A stretch of 64,000 nucleotides of DNA, taken from Emiliania huxleyi CCMP1516. Its lineage: Eukaryota > Haptophyta > Isochrysidales > Noelaerhabdaceae. Under the pieces are notes generated by a model. The model made no database searches, was not told the origin of the DNA, and saw only the letters and a list, made by a program, of their open reading frames with translations. Location of the stretch: assembly GCF_000372725.1 (NCBI RefSeq), contig NW_005196021.1, positions 1,168,422-1,232,421 on the forward strand. Reading direction: 5' to 3'. Positions 55,570 through 64,000 of this stretch are shown here, piece by piece; the stretch's first letter is position 1; the number at the start of each line of letters is the position of its first letter. The translations under genes were made by a program, and so were the position numbers.

Positions 55570-56911
55570 GGCTGGTCTCGGGACCTACAGTCGCGTTCAG
55601 CGGATGCAGCTGGTGAACTCTTGCGGAGGGCGCGCGCGGGCGGCGCCGAGCCGCAGCGAGCTTCTTGGTGAGTTGTACCTAGGCACCTAGCGTAGGTCAA
55701 AGTGTGAATGGCCGGGGCCCTGTGTTGTGCTTTTACGTGAATGTCCAACCCTGCGCGCGGGCCTTCTAGGCCTGCGGGCAGTCTCCCCCCATCCCCAGGG
55801 CCTCCAGAGCTCGCACCTCAACCTCTCATAGACCAGCGCGCGGCGAAATTATTTTTTCTTCCCAATAATAAGGTCTGTGAATGAACAAACAGGTTCGCCT
55901 TCCTTCCTTCCTTCCTGCCTGGCTGGGATCGCGTGCGAGCCCTTCACGGCACAAGCTTTGCCTGGCGGCTTCAGCATGTTCCTTTTCCCAACCGCATACG
56001 GACGAGCGAGACCCCCCCCCTGTGAAAAGTGAGGCGTGCGGTCGGTACTCGACTCACAGGATCAAAGCTATTTGTGCGAGCTCCCGTTCACACTCTTGTC
56101 TAGCCCTTTCTCGGGGCCGCGCCTGCGGCGTGCCGTGGTTTCTTAACGGAGTCGCTTAGCAATACCAAACAACTCACACAAACAATCTCTCTCTCTCTCA
56201 ACAACTCTAACACTCAAACACATCATTTGGGGCCTGGAGCCCTGTTCACGCGCGCGCGAGACGTGCGGACAGGGTTGCCAGGTGAGAGCGAATGGCGCGG
56301 TTCACGCCTCGCACAACAGAGAGAGAGATGCGCTCTGCATGGTTTGTGCGGCTCCGGTGGAGCGGAGGTGTGCCTGTGTTACTACCAGCACGTGCCAGTC
56401 CGCGCCTGTGTCGAGCCTGTCTGCTGTGAGAGAGTTGTTTTTGATAAATTCTTACTTAGTCTTAGCCAACTCCCTGGCCTCTTCGCAAGGCCTCCCGACC
56501 GTGTCGAACTCATCGACGCGGGCTCTCTCGCTCGGCTACGGGACCGGCCCCAGCTTCGGCTGAGGGCTGACAAGCTGCCGAGCCCAAATCACTGTGAGAG
56601 TCGTGATTTCTTGTTGGTTAATAAAAATCTCTCTCACACATAAGAAGCAACAAAAACAAAGGTATTGCTAAAAATCTCTCTCTCTCTCATAAGAAGACAA
56701 GAAAATCTCTCTCTCACACACACGCGCGCGCGTTTCATGCAAGGCACATGTGCATGTGCATGTGCATGTGCATGTTGTTGTTGTTGTCCATGTGCATGAA
56801 CATCCAGGTCAAGCAGCGTCGGTTCGCTACCAACACCGAATGGGTACCTCCCCAAAAATAAACTATGGCACATCCAGGTGGAAGGATCTCGAGTCACGGT
56901 TGCCGAGGTCA
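55570..56911. other. Intergenic with dispersed repeats
   Basis: 56150-56345 is the inverted counterpart of 12000-12300 (TCATTTGGGGCCTGGAG and flank). 56529-56585 matches 37559-37625. CT- and CATGTG-type microsatellites follow at 56600-56800. No gene seen. Confidence 0.6.
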
Positions 56912-58513
56912 ATGCTCTTCAGAGCGATGCGAAGCATCGTTGTGCTCTCCATCCTCCACGTGTCGCGCGCACTGCTGTTGCCGCAGCGCTCACTCGCGCC
57001 ACGCGCCAGCATCCGCCTCGCCCTCGACAGCCTTCTGGCCAACCCTCGTATCACTGCGAATGACACGTATGCCGAGGAGTCTAGACAGTACCGCCGCACC
57101 GTCTATATGCACGACGAGTGGATTAAGCACCGCTCGAGCGACCGCTTCTTCCGCAACATGATGACCATCGGGCAGAGCGGCGTCACGCAGAACCTGGGCG
57201 ACGAGCTCGTCGTTTTCACTTCGATCGCCACGGCCGTCGTGGGCGCGAACATGCTGCTGCAGTCGTACACTGACCTCGAAGGCGTCAAGCACGCGGGTGC
57301 CTTGGCAGGCCTCTGGCAGTGGTGAGAGCCTCCGCATTTCAACCCGTGCCCCTTGCCCGCGTTCTCCTCATCCCAGGCTTGTGCTGAGGGAAGGCGCTCG
57401 CCTTGTCTGCTCAGGGGCCCGTGGAGCCTGCCATCCATGCCCTTCACCGTGGCGATGCCCGCGCTGTCGCTGCTCCTCGTCTTCCGCACAAATACGGGCT
57501 ACGCGCGATGGAACGAGGCGCGCACGCTGTGGGGCGGCGTGGTGAACACATGTCGCAACGTGGTGCGCCAGTCCAACACCTTCTACCCGCGCACGCTGGA
57601 GGGCGACATGCTGCGCGACCGCCAAAAGGCCAACAGCAGCCGAGATACCGTCGAGTATCGCCGAGATGGCCAAGATGCGGCCGAGATGCGGCCGAGAGAC
57701 ATATGTAGCGACATTCCTATGTGCACGCCTGTTTACACAGGCCAACACCGCCGCCTTCTGCAAGGGGCTGCGCAACTTCCTGCGCGGCCCGACGGACGAC
57801 GCCGTGTACCGGAGCGAGCTGCTGGAAATGGCCGAGGCGGGCCTCATTCCGCGACGGCAGGTGGACGCCTGCATGGCCGCGAAGAATCGGCCGATGTTTT
57901 GCCTCTCCGCCATGTCGCACAACATCCGCCAGGTGATGCTGGACGGCTCTCAGCGCGGCCTCCTCTCGGCTGATGTCTCGGCTGATGTCTCGGCCGCGTC
58001 TCCCCCCGTAAGGCGGAGCTCGACCCCATGTCGCGCGCGCGCATGGACCAGTCGGTGGCTATGCTGGTCGACCTGACGGGCGCGTGCGAACGCATCTTCA
58101 AGTCGCCCGTGCCGCTGGTGTACACGCGTCACACGGCGCGCTTTCTGACCTCGTTCATGATTTGCGTGCCGTTCGGGCTATGGGAGGCGACAGGCAACTA
58201 CTGGAACCATTGGCTGACCATACCGGCGACGGCCTTCCTCGCCTTCTTCCTCTTCGGCATCGAGGAGATCGGCATCCAGATCGAGGAGCCCTTCTCCATC
58301 CTGCCGCTAGAGGCGTTGTGCAGCGGCGCCATCTCCGCCACGATGGACGAGATGGTCGAGGCCAACGAGGCCGAGAGTTTCCTCTTTGACGATGAGCTCG
58401 CCGCCCTGCCGACCCCCTCCCCGTCGCCTGTCTCGAAGCCGGGCCGCGTCATCAAGGTCGGCTCGGTGGAGGTTATCGTCGGCGGCTCGGTCGTGCCGAC
58501 GTCACCGAAGTAG
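56912..58513 (+). CDS. Bestrophin-like chloride/anion channel, 4 exons
   Basis: Exons 56912-57321, 57415-57628, 57741-57968 and 58013-58513 join to 450 aa. Start ATG 56912, or ATG 56927 (MRSIVVLSILHVSRALLLPQ), gives a signal or plastid-transit leader. Bestrophin/RFP-TM features: YAEESRQYRRTVYMHDEWIK before the first helix, VFTSIATAVVGANMLL, then PSMPFTVAMPALSLLLVFRT followed by NTGYARWNEARTLWGGVVN, the signature after helix 2. MLVDLTGACERIFKSPVPLV, YTRHTARFLTSFMICVPFGL and a C-terminal FFLFGIEEIGIQIEEPFSIL complete the family pattern. In algae such channels sit in thylakoid or envelope membranes and pass chloride or bicarbonate; localisation here is inferred. Introns 2 and 3 appear to start with GC, and intron 2 starts GCCAACA like exon 3. 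The exon 3/4 border is the least certain. Confidence 0.88.
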
Positions 58514-59780
58514 TGACTTCTGGAGCTCGGATACATTCTGAGATCAGGTTCCACTGGTAGAGCCGTAGGGTCTGACTGCCGTACCCCTAGGTTAGCTCTT
58601 AGCGCAACGAAAACACTTGGCGAAACCGTCCCTAGACGCCTTGTACCCAAATCGAGCATCCCAAAGAGTCTTGGTTCGGGCGTCACCAGCCTGCACCATG
58701 GCCCATGGGCTAGTGGTAGTGCCATTTCCGCACTCTGACACGCTAACGTAATCTTGAAAACGTCTCCAACGGAGCTCCGTGTTGCTTCCAGCGCCCTCCC
58801 CCGCGCTCCCTGCGGCCATGGCCGATGATCCTAGGAAGAGAGGTCATCTGGCTACCGCGAGAGCGACCCAACTCGTCGACATCGTCCGATGATGGTGCCG
58901 CAAAGTCAGCCTTCGGAGGCTATCGTGGCGTCGAGCCGGCAGTAGCCGTGACATGTGGTTCCACCACCCCTCTTAGGCTTTGCCTCTGACCGCCACCGTT
59001 CCCAGGCTGCCTACTGGGATGGAAAGGAAGGCTCGGCGAGCGTATAGAAGCGTGCTCGACCTCGTCGTGGCAACCTGTACGGCAGCGCTGGTAGGCGCGA
59101 TGAGCGTCGTGCCACCTGACCCAAGACGGGTCGCAGGCGTCGTACCGAGCGTGTCGAGACCGTGTCCTGATGTGATCTGCACGGGTGAGTCACGTCGGCG
59201 TCAAAGGAGCGACGTGCGACCTGTCAGAGCTTGATCTCCGATCTCAGAGGCGTCGAGTCGTCTCCGGCGCGCAACAAATGTACCTCCCCAGGACGCGCAG
59301 AGGCTGCTGCGACCCCGCTGAGTGGACGGGCGCACACAGCGCCACCTGCTGTGTGCCGCCGTCTACTCGGTGGGGTCGCAGCTGCCTCTGGAAGGCACCG
59401 AGGTGTACCTTTTTGCGCAAATGGTCAAATCAAGGTTTTGTAACGCGAGCTGTGCCACAGTGAAATGGCACTAGCCATGGGGAGGCGCAAAGTCCCTCCG
59501 AGGTCCGCGCCCCCGCGCGTCACAGACTTCAAACATCCACCCGCCCTCGGGCCACTCAGACAACACCAGCTCTCCGCAGCACCACAGCATCCCCTGCCCG
59601 CCGGCAACCCCCGACGGACCGCCGTACCGCACACGCAAGCGGCGCGCACGACGTTCACGCTCTTCCGTGTCCAACCGTGTTGGGCAGTGATTTGGGGCAC
59701 GGGCTAGCTCCGATCCAGACGCGTCATCGAGTATCGTAGAGAGACGCCCGCGAGAGCGGGACACGCGGATTATCGAAGCG
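58514..59780. other. Intergenic, no clear gene
   Basis: A minus frame of 75 codons ending KCFRCAKS (58592-58819) and other short frames. No family recognised. It may hold decayed repeat DNA. Confidence 0.4.
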
Positions 59781-59789
59781 CACGCGCCC

Positions 59790-60660
59790 CCTGCACACAG
59801 GGAGGAGGACGACGACGAGGAATTCGACGGCCTCGCATACAAGGTTGCACGCCTGAACGGCTCGATCGGCTCCGGGGCCAAGCGCAAGTTCATCGTGCAG
59901 TGGCAGGGGTCAAACTTCAGGGGCGACACCGTTGAGCCCGAGGCGAACGTGTGGCCGCCCCGACGGTCGCGGTGACTCAGCAGCCGCTATCGGACTTTCG
60001 GACCGCCTTGCACCGGCGCGTCTGCTCCCGCAGGATAGGGGAGCGCGTGCCTGCGTGGGAGATCCCGCTGCCGATTCCCTACATCCACGACGAGGCGGTG
60101 GCGCGCGGGCTCATCTCTTTCCTGCGCCAGAGGCGCGGAGGCGGCCTCCACGCGCTCGCAGGCGAGCTCGATCTGCAGCTCGAGCAGCAGCTCGACGTCG
60201 CGGACGCCGTCGCCTTCCACCACATTGACCCTTTGAAGAGCGTGGGCAACGTGCGCATTAGATGCGGGGGCGCGTCCTACGAGGACATGGCGCTCCTCTC
60301 CCGCCTCCGCCTGACCTTTTCGGGCCGCACGCTCACGGCCTACCTCACGCTAGTGATCTTCAACGGCTAGACCGGCATGCCCTCGTTCCCAAAGGCGGGC
60401 AAGCAGGTCAAGTACTCCCTGGGCGAGCGCAACATCCTGGTGAAGCACACGAAGAGGGCGCTCCTGCAAGAATGGGCGCCACTGCCGATCCCCACCTTCC
60501 TACGGAAGGTGGGGTGGCACGCTCTGCCAGACGGGGTGGCGGGCTGGCGACGGGCCGCGCCCGCCTCGAGCTCCCCCCCCGCCTCTGGCCCAAGACGGCG
60601 GCCGACATCGGCCGCCCGTGGCCGGCAGAGTATTCGCCCGCGGGCTCGGTGCAGCTGCAG
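59790..60660 (+). other. Disrupted coding-like segment with a chromodomain-like stretch
   Basis: Plus-strand translation of about 59815-59960 reads LAYKVARLNGSIGSGAKRKF and then IVQWQG followed by DTVEPEANV, a pattern close to a chromodomain. It is followed by a coding-like region from 59951 (DFRTALHRRVCSRRIGERVP). The whole is disrupted. Chromodomains occur in host chromatin proteins and in some retroelement integrases, so this may be a mobile-element remnant. No other element part was recognised beside it. Family and age unresolved. Confidence 0.35.
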
Positions 60661-60819
60661 GCTTGAGAGTTTTTGCTCTAGTTCGGGACCAGGTGGTCCA
60701 TTAGGAACCATCTTTTTTTGGTATAATTACGGGCGCATGTGCCTGGCCAACTGTGTCCCATCACCGCAACCTTCCCCCGACGCGCACAACGACCTCAGCG
60801 TTCAAGTAGACTCCGACCG

Positions 60820-61308
60820 CTACGCGAGCGCCACTGAGCGCGCCGGGAGCTGTCGAGAGAGGAACATCACCGACACCATCTTCGTGTGGTGGAGTCCATC
60901 AGGGCGCATGTCGAGCCATCCAGCGGCGCCGAACTGGGAGATCGAGATGAAGCGAATTGCGTCCCTGAACTTGATCCCCTCCGACTGCGGCGTGTTTTTG
61001 TCGACCTCCTCGCACGCCGCCAGGCACGCGATCCACGCTTCGTGGGCCCCGACAGCAGCGAGCGTGCCCTGTTTCGGGACTGGAGAGGTGCTCTGCTGCG
61101 TGAAGAGGTCGCCAATAGGCGGGATGCGCTGCGCCGACGGTAGCATGGACGGACAGAAGCGGCCAAGCTCGTACGTGTGGCAGAGGCCAAACTCCTTGTC
61201 TTGTGCCCGCACCGCGTAGATGCGCGCGACATCGCCACGCCGTTGGCTGATGTCATTGTAGTGCTGCTCAAAGTGCTGCAGCATCGGCACTGTTTCTTCC
61301 CCTGCCAC
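60820..61308 (-). other. Coding-like minus-strand segment, possible element remnant
   Basis: Minus frame of about 160 codons with LQHFEQHYNDISQRRGDVAR, then AHEAWIACLAACEEVDKN and FISISQFGAAGWLDMRPDG. The last motif recalls the region upstream of the polymerase in some algal retroelements, but the match is impressionistic. No family is assigned. Confidence 0.3.
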
Positions 61309-61602
61309 CGGGGAGAGGGTTTTAGGTCACCGGGGAGAGGGGCATGCCCCGCAAAGAGAAAACGCGAATCCCTATATACGAAGATTTCTTTTCCTCGCTT
61401 CTGAGGAAGCCGTCGCCCGTGCCTTGCCTGTCGCGTGAATCGTAAAGAAAGAAAGAAAACGGACAAGCCAAGGGAGGGATGGGAGGACGGCACGCCGCCA
61501 CCACACAGGGATTTTAAGGAGAGGGGTGTGGTGCGCTAGCCGTCGCCCACCCTTGGCGTGAATCGTGTTGTGCGACGACACAAAAATTCTTTTCCCGCAC
61601 AC
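61309..61602. other. Upstream region of the F-box/RCC1 gene
   Basis: Short GC-mixed region with AAGAAAGAAAGAAAAC near 61444. No TATA box is obvious. Confidence 0.4.
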
Positions 61603-62991
61603 ATGTCTTCCCCGCGGCGCCGCTCGCGCCGCCTCGCCTCCTCGCCAGAGACGCCGCCCACCCGCCTCCTCGACCTCCCCACGGAGCTCCTCGCGCGCGT
61701 CATCTCCCGCTGCGACCCCGCCGACATCGCTCGCGTCGCGGCTGTCTCGCTGCTCTTCCACGCCACGCTGGCGCTGGAGGGCATCCGCATGCGCCTGCAA
61801 GAGGCCGGCTACGAGCCGCCGGCGCAGCCAGAGGGCGAGGGCTGCGCCGTGCGGTGGCTTTGCTATTCGGCGCTGCTGCGCGAGTTCAACCCGCCGGTTA
61901 AGGCGGCGGCAGGCCTTCAGCACAGCCTCTTCATCGACGGCGAGGGGCGGCTCTCGTCGTGCGGAAAGGCTGAGGGCTGGATGCGGGGACTGCTCGGGCA
62001 CGGCGAGGGCGTGACGCAGCTCAACACGCCGACCCGCCTCCCTTCTCCGCTGGGCGGCGAGCGCGCCGCGAGCGTGTCGGCTGGAGATGGCCACAGCCTC
62101 TCCCTCACCGCCGACGGCGCCGTCTGGAGCTGGGGCTTTGGACACTTTGGCCGGTTGGGCCACGGCGACGGGCAGGAGCAGCTGCTGCCCAAGAAGATTG
62201 AGGCCTTGGCTGGCCAGCGCATCGTCGCTGTGTCGGCTGGAGAGTACCACAGCCTCGCCCTCGCCGCCGACGGCGCCGTCTGGAGCTGGGGCGGTGGAGG
62301 CGTTGGCCAGTTGGGCCACGGCGACGAGCAGATCCAGCTGCTGCCGAAGAAGATCGAGGCCTTCACTGGGCAGCGCGTCGTCGCTGTCTCGGCTGGAGAT
62401 AACCACAGCCTCGCCGTCACCGCCGACGGCGCCGTCTGGAGCTGGGGCGGTGGAGGCCTTGGCAGGCTGGGCCACGGCGGCCACCAGGACCAACTGCTGC
62501 CCAAGAAGATCGAGGCGTTTGCTGACCAGCGCGTCATCGCTGTGTCGGCCGGAGGCAACCACACCTTCGCCCTTACCGCCGACGGCGCCGTCTGGAGCTG
62601 GGGCGATGGAGGCTTAGGCAAGCTGGGCCACGGCGACGAGCAGACCCAGCCGCTGCCCAAGAAGATCGAGGCCTTCACTGGGCAGCGCGTCGTCGCTGTG
62701 TCGGCTGGTTACCAGCACAGCCTCGCCCTCACCGCCGACGGCGGCGTCTGGAGCTGGGGCGATGGAGAGGATGGCACGCTGGGCCACGGCGACGAGCAGA
62801 TGCAGCTGCTGCCGAAGAAGGTCGAGGCCTTTGCTGACCAGCGCGTCGTTGCTGTGTCGGCTGGTTACCAGCACAGCCTCGCCCTCACCGCCGACGGCGG
62901 CGTCTTCACGTGGGGCAGGGGCGAACACGGCTTCCTAGGCCATGGAGAGGACCTGTCGGACCAGGTGCTGCCGAAGAAGATCGAGGCGTAG
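61603..62991 (+). CDS. F-box protein with RCC1 repeats
   Basis: Single exon, ATG 61603 (MSSPRRRSRRLASSPETPPT) to TAG 62989-62991, 462 aa; an in-frame GTG-led extension to 61558 is less likely. Residues ~22-60 form an F-box (LLDLPTELLARVISRCDPAD, then IARVAAVSLLFHATL), which would bind Skp1 in an SCF ubiquitin ligase. The rest is RCC1 propeller made of near-identical 52-residue units: HSLALTADGAVWSWGGGG, GQLGHGDEQIQLLPKKIEAF and QRVVAVSAGDN. The units recur at exactly 156 bp (TGGAGC at 62125, 62281, 62437, 62593, 62749) and are nearly identical in DNA, which points to recent tandem amplification or gene conversion. The propeller probably selects the ubiquitination substrate. A final unit ends QVLPKKIEA at the stop, so the last blade may be shared or incomplete. 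Confidence 0.88.
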   Translation: MSSPRRRSRRLASSPETPPTRLLDLPTELLARVISRCDPADIARVAAVSLLFHATLALEGIRMRLQEAGYEPPAQPEGEGCAVRWLCYSALLREFNPPVKAAAGLQHSLFIDGEGRLSSCGKAEGWMRGLLGHGEGVTQLNTPTRLPSPLGGERAASVSAGDGHSLSLTADGAVWSWGFGHFGRLGHGDGQEQLLPKKIEALAGQRIVAVSAGEYHSLALAADGAVWSWGGGGVGQLGHGDEQIQLLPKKIEAFTGQRVVAVSAGDNHSLAVTADGAVWSWGGGGLGRLGHGGHQDQLLPKKIEAFADQRVIAVSAGGNHTFALTADGAVWSWGDGGLGKLGHGDEQTQPLPKKIEAFTGQRVVAVSAGYQHSLALTADGGVWSWGDGEDGTLGHGDEQMQLLPKKVEAFADQRVVAVSAGYQHSLALTADGGVFTWGRGEHGFLGHGEDLSDQVLPKKIEA

Positions 62992-63539
62992 GCACCAGGA
63001 GCGGGGCGGTAATGTGAAGGGACAAGGCGGTGCGTCGCGCCAGCCTTTCGGGGACTCGCCTGTCCGACTGTCCGGGGTTGCCTGTCCGACTGTCGATCTG
63101 TCTGTGGGTGCGAGCAGGGTGGCCCGGCCGCGCCGGCCGCGGGCGAGCCCGCCGCGTCGTGCGCAGCCTGGGGTGATGCGCGGGGTGGCGGGGAGCGAGA
63201 TCGCGCATGCGCCATCGGCCGGTCAGCCGGCCAGCGGCACCGCCGCCCCGCCGGTCAGTACAATAAGACGATTCGTTAACTTGAGGCTTGAGCCGCTTGG
63301 ATATACACGTACCTCGAGTACAAAAAATAGCGGCGGACGAACAGGCCGGCGCGTAGTCCGCCGCGGAGACCCGCATCACTCCCGCACTCCAACGCGCGCG
63401 GTGCCGCGGTCGGTGCGTGTCTCTGTCTGCGTGACGCGGGTGGCGAGCGGACGCGAGCGCCCTCGAGTGCCGCGTCCGCCGCCCAGCACAAGCTACTGGG
63501 CGTCCGCCGCGGGTTAAAGACTCATCGTGGACAAAGGGG
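62992..63539. other. Intergenic
   Basis: 3' flank of the F-box/RCC1 gene with GCCTGTCCGACTGTC repeated near 63059 and 63080. No gene seen. Confidence 0.45.
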
Positions 63540-63900
63540 TGGTGGGGGGAAGCCCGTTGTGCGGGCCTAGGCGGTCGACCAATCTGCTGCAGCGCGGGTT
63601 TGCAGTCGCATAGTACTAAGCACCGTCGCGTCTGTGCGTCGCTCGCGCTCGCCATTTTGCGTAGGTATGCGAGTATCGCGTACATCTCCGCGTCTATCAC
63701 CTCCCACGTGTTCGGCAGCTTTCCTCCCCACATGCCCGCCCCAAAGGCTGTCCGTATCTCCTGTTCGTCACAGGGCCCGATTCCGTTGGGATCCTTTACC
63801 TGTGCGTCCCCTGGGACGCGCCTCCCAAATCGCGTCGGTCCTTCGAAGATGCCGTAGCTACGCCACCCTAGGATTCGGCACGTACTTTCTATCCTCCGCC
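63540..63900 (-). mobile_element. Retroelement RNase H-like fossil fragment
   Basis: The minus strand reads NTWEVIDAEMYAILAYLRKM followed by RRCLVLCDCKPALQQIG, the E...AL and D-x-x-x-AL pattern of an RNase H domain as found in LINE-type and LTR-type retroelements. Only this domain was recognised in the window, so the copy is partial and its family is unresolved. The rest of the element, if present, lies beyond the right edge or is lost. Confidence 0.55.
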
Positions 63901-64000
63901 AGTTTGTCTTCACGGTCCTTTCCTCCGTCCGTCGCCGCAAAGTGTGTGAACTGGTGTGATACGTGCAGCGCGAGGCAAGACCATAGCAGTGGCAGCGCCC

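Noticed and set aside
61372-62562. 396-codon minus-strand frame
   Set aside because: Antisense shadow of the F-box/RCC1 repeats; its periodicity mirrors the 156-bp units.

Overview
The window looks like a piece of nuclear genome from a unicellular, high-GC eukaryotic alga. A haptophyte of the Emiliania/Gephyrocapsa type fits best, but that is inference and no search was run. The grounds are very GC-rich coding DNA, split nuclear genes for mitochondrial and plastid-type proteins, abundant simple repeats, and introns of which roughly 17 of 39 traced begin with GC rather than GT. There is one assembly gap (36738-37360).

Layout. 1-6 kb: the 3' end of an unknown gene, a glycosyltransferase-sulfotransferase fusion gene and a stand-alone sulfotransferase gene. 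6.7-9.7 kb: a broken virus-type SF3/D5 primase-helicase fossil with a duplicated 132-bp upstream block. 10-16 kb: a uS19-like organellar ribosomal protein, a SET-domain methyltransferase, AT-rich satellite DNA and unknown ORFs. 16.8-17.9 kb: a decayed glycosyltransferase copy lacking the sulfotransferase half. 18-20.5 kb: low-complexity DNA. 20.5-24 kb: HMG-CoA synthase (6 exons) divergent from a coiled-coil protein. 24.5-25.2 kb: an inverted, decayed copy of the sulfotransferase 3' end. 26.4-29.5 kb: a 14-exon gene joining RmlC-type 3,5-epimerase and RmlD-type 4-reductase (rhamnose synthesis). 30-36 kb: a 552-bp DNA transposon with a perfect 8-bp target duplication, RPS23, and pyruvate dehydrogenase E2 (10 exons). 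37.9-40.7 kb: a lipocalin/FABP-like protein and a type I metacaspase. 41-44.3 kb: a 540-bp duplication and two near-identical 167-bp TTAA-flanked MITEs, the second 35 bp before the start codon of a GPCR-like gene. 46-50 kb: a hAT-like element and a large secreted ShK-RCC1 protein. 53.8-58.5 kb: a cold-shock RNA-binding protein and a bestrophin-like channel. 59.8-64 kb: coding-like remnants, an F-box/RCC1 gene and a retroelement RNase H fragment.

How the genes relate. There are no operons. The clearest shared theme is surface-glycan chemistry: nucleotide-rhamnose synthesis plus glycosyltransferase and sulfotransferase genes, which would suit an alga that makes sulfated, rhamnose-containing polysaccharide (inference). 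The least explained signal is in the introns. Several carry periodic CCGAGA arrays, and several begin with a sequence repeated at the start of the next exon, as an insertion with target-site duplication would leave.
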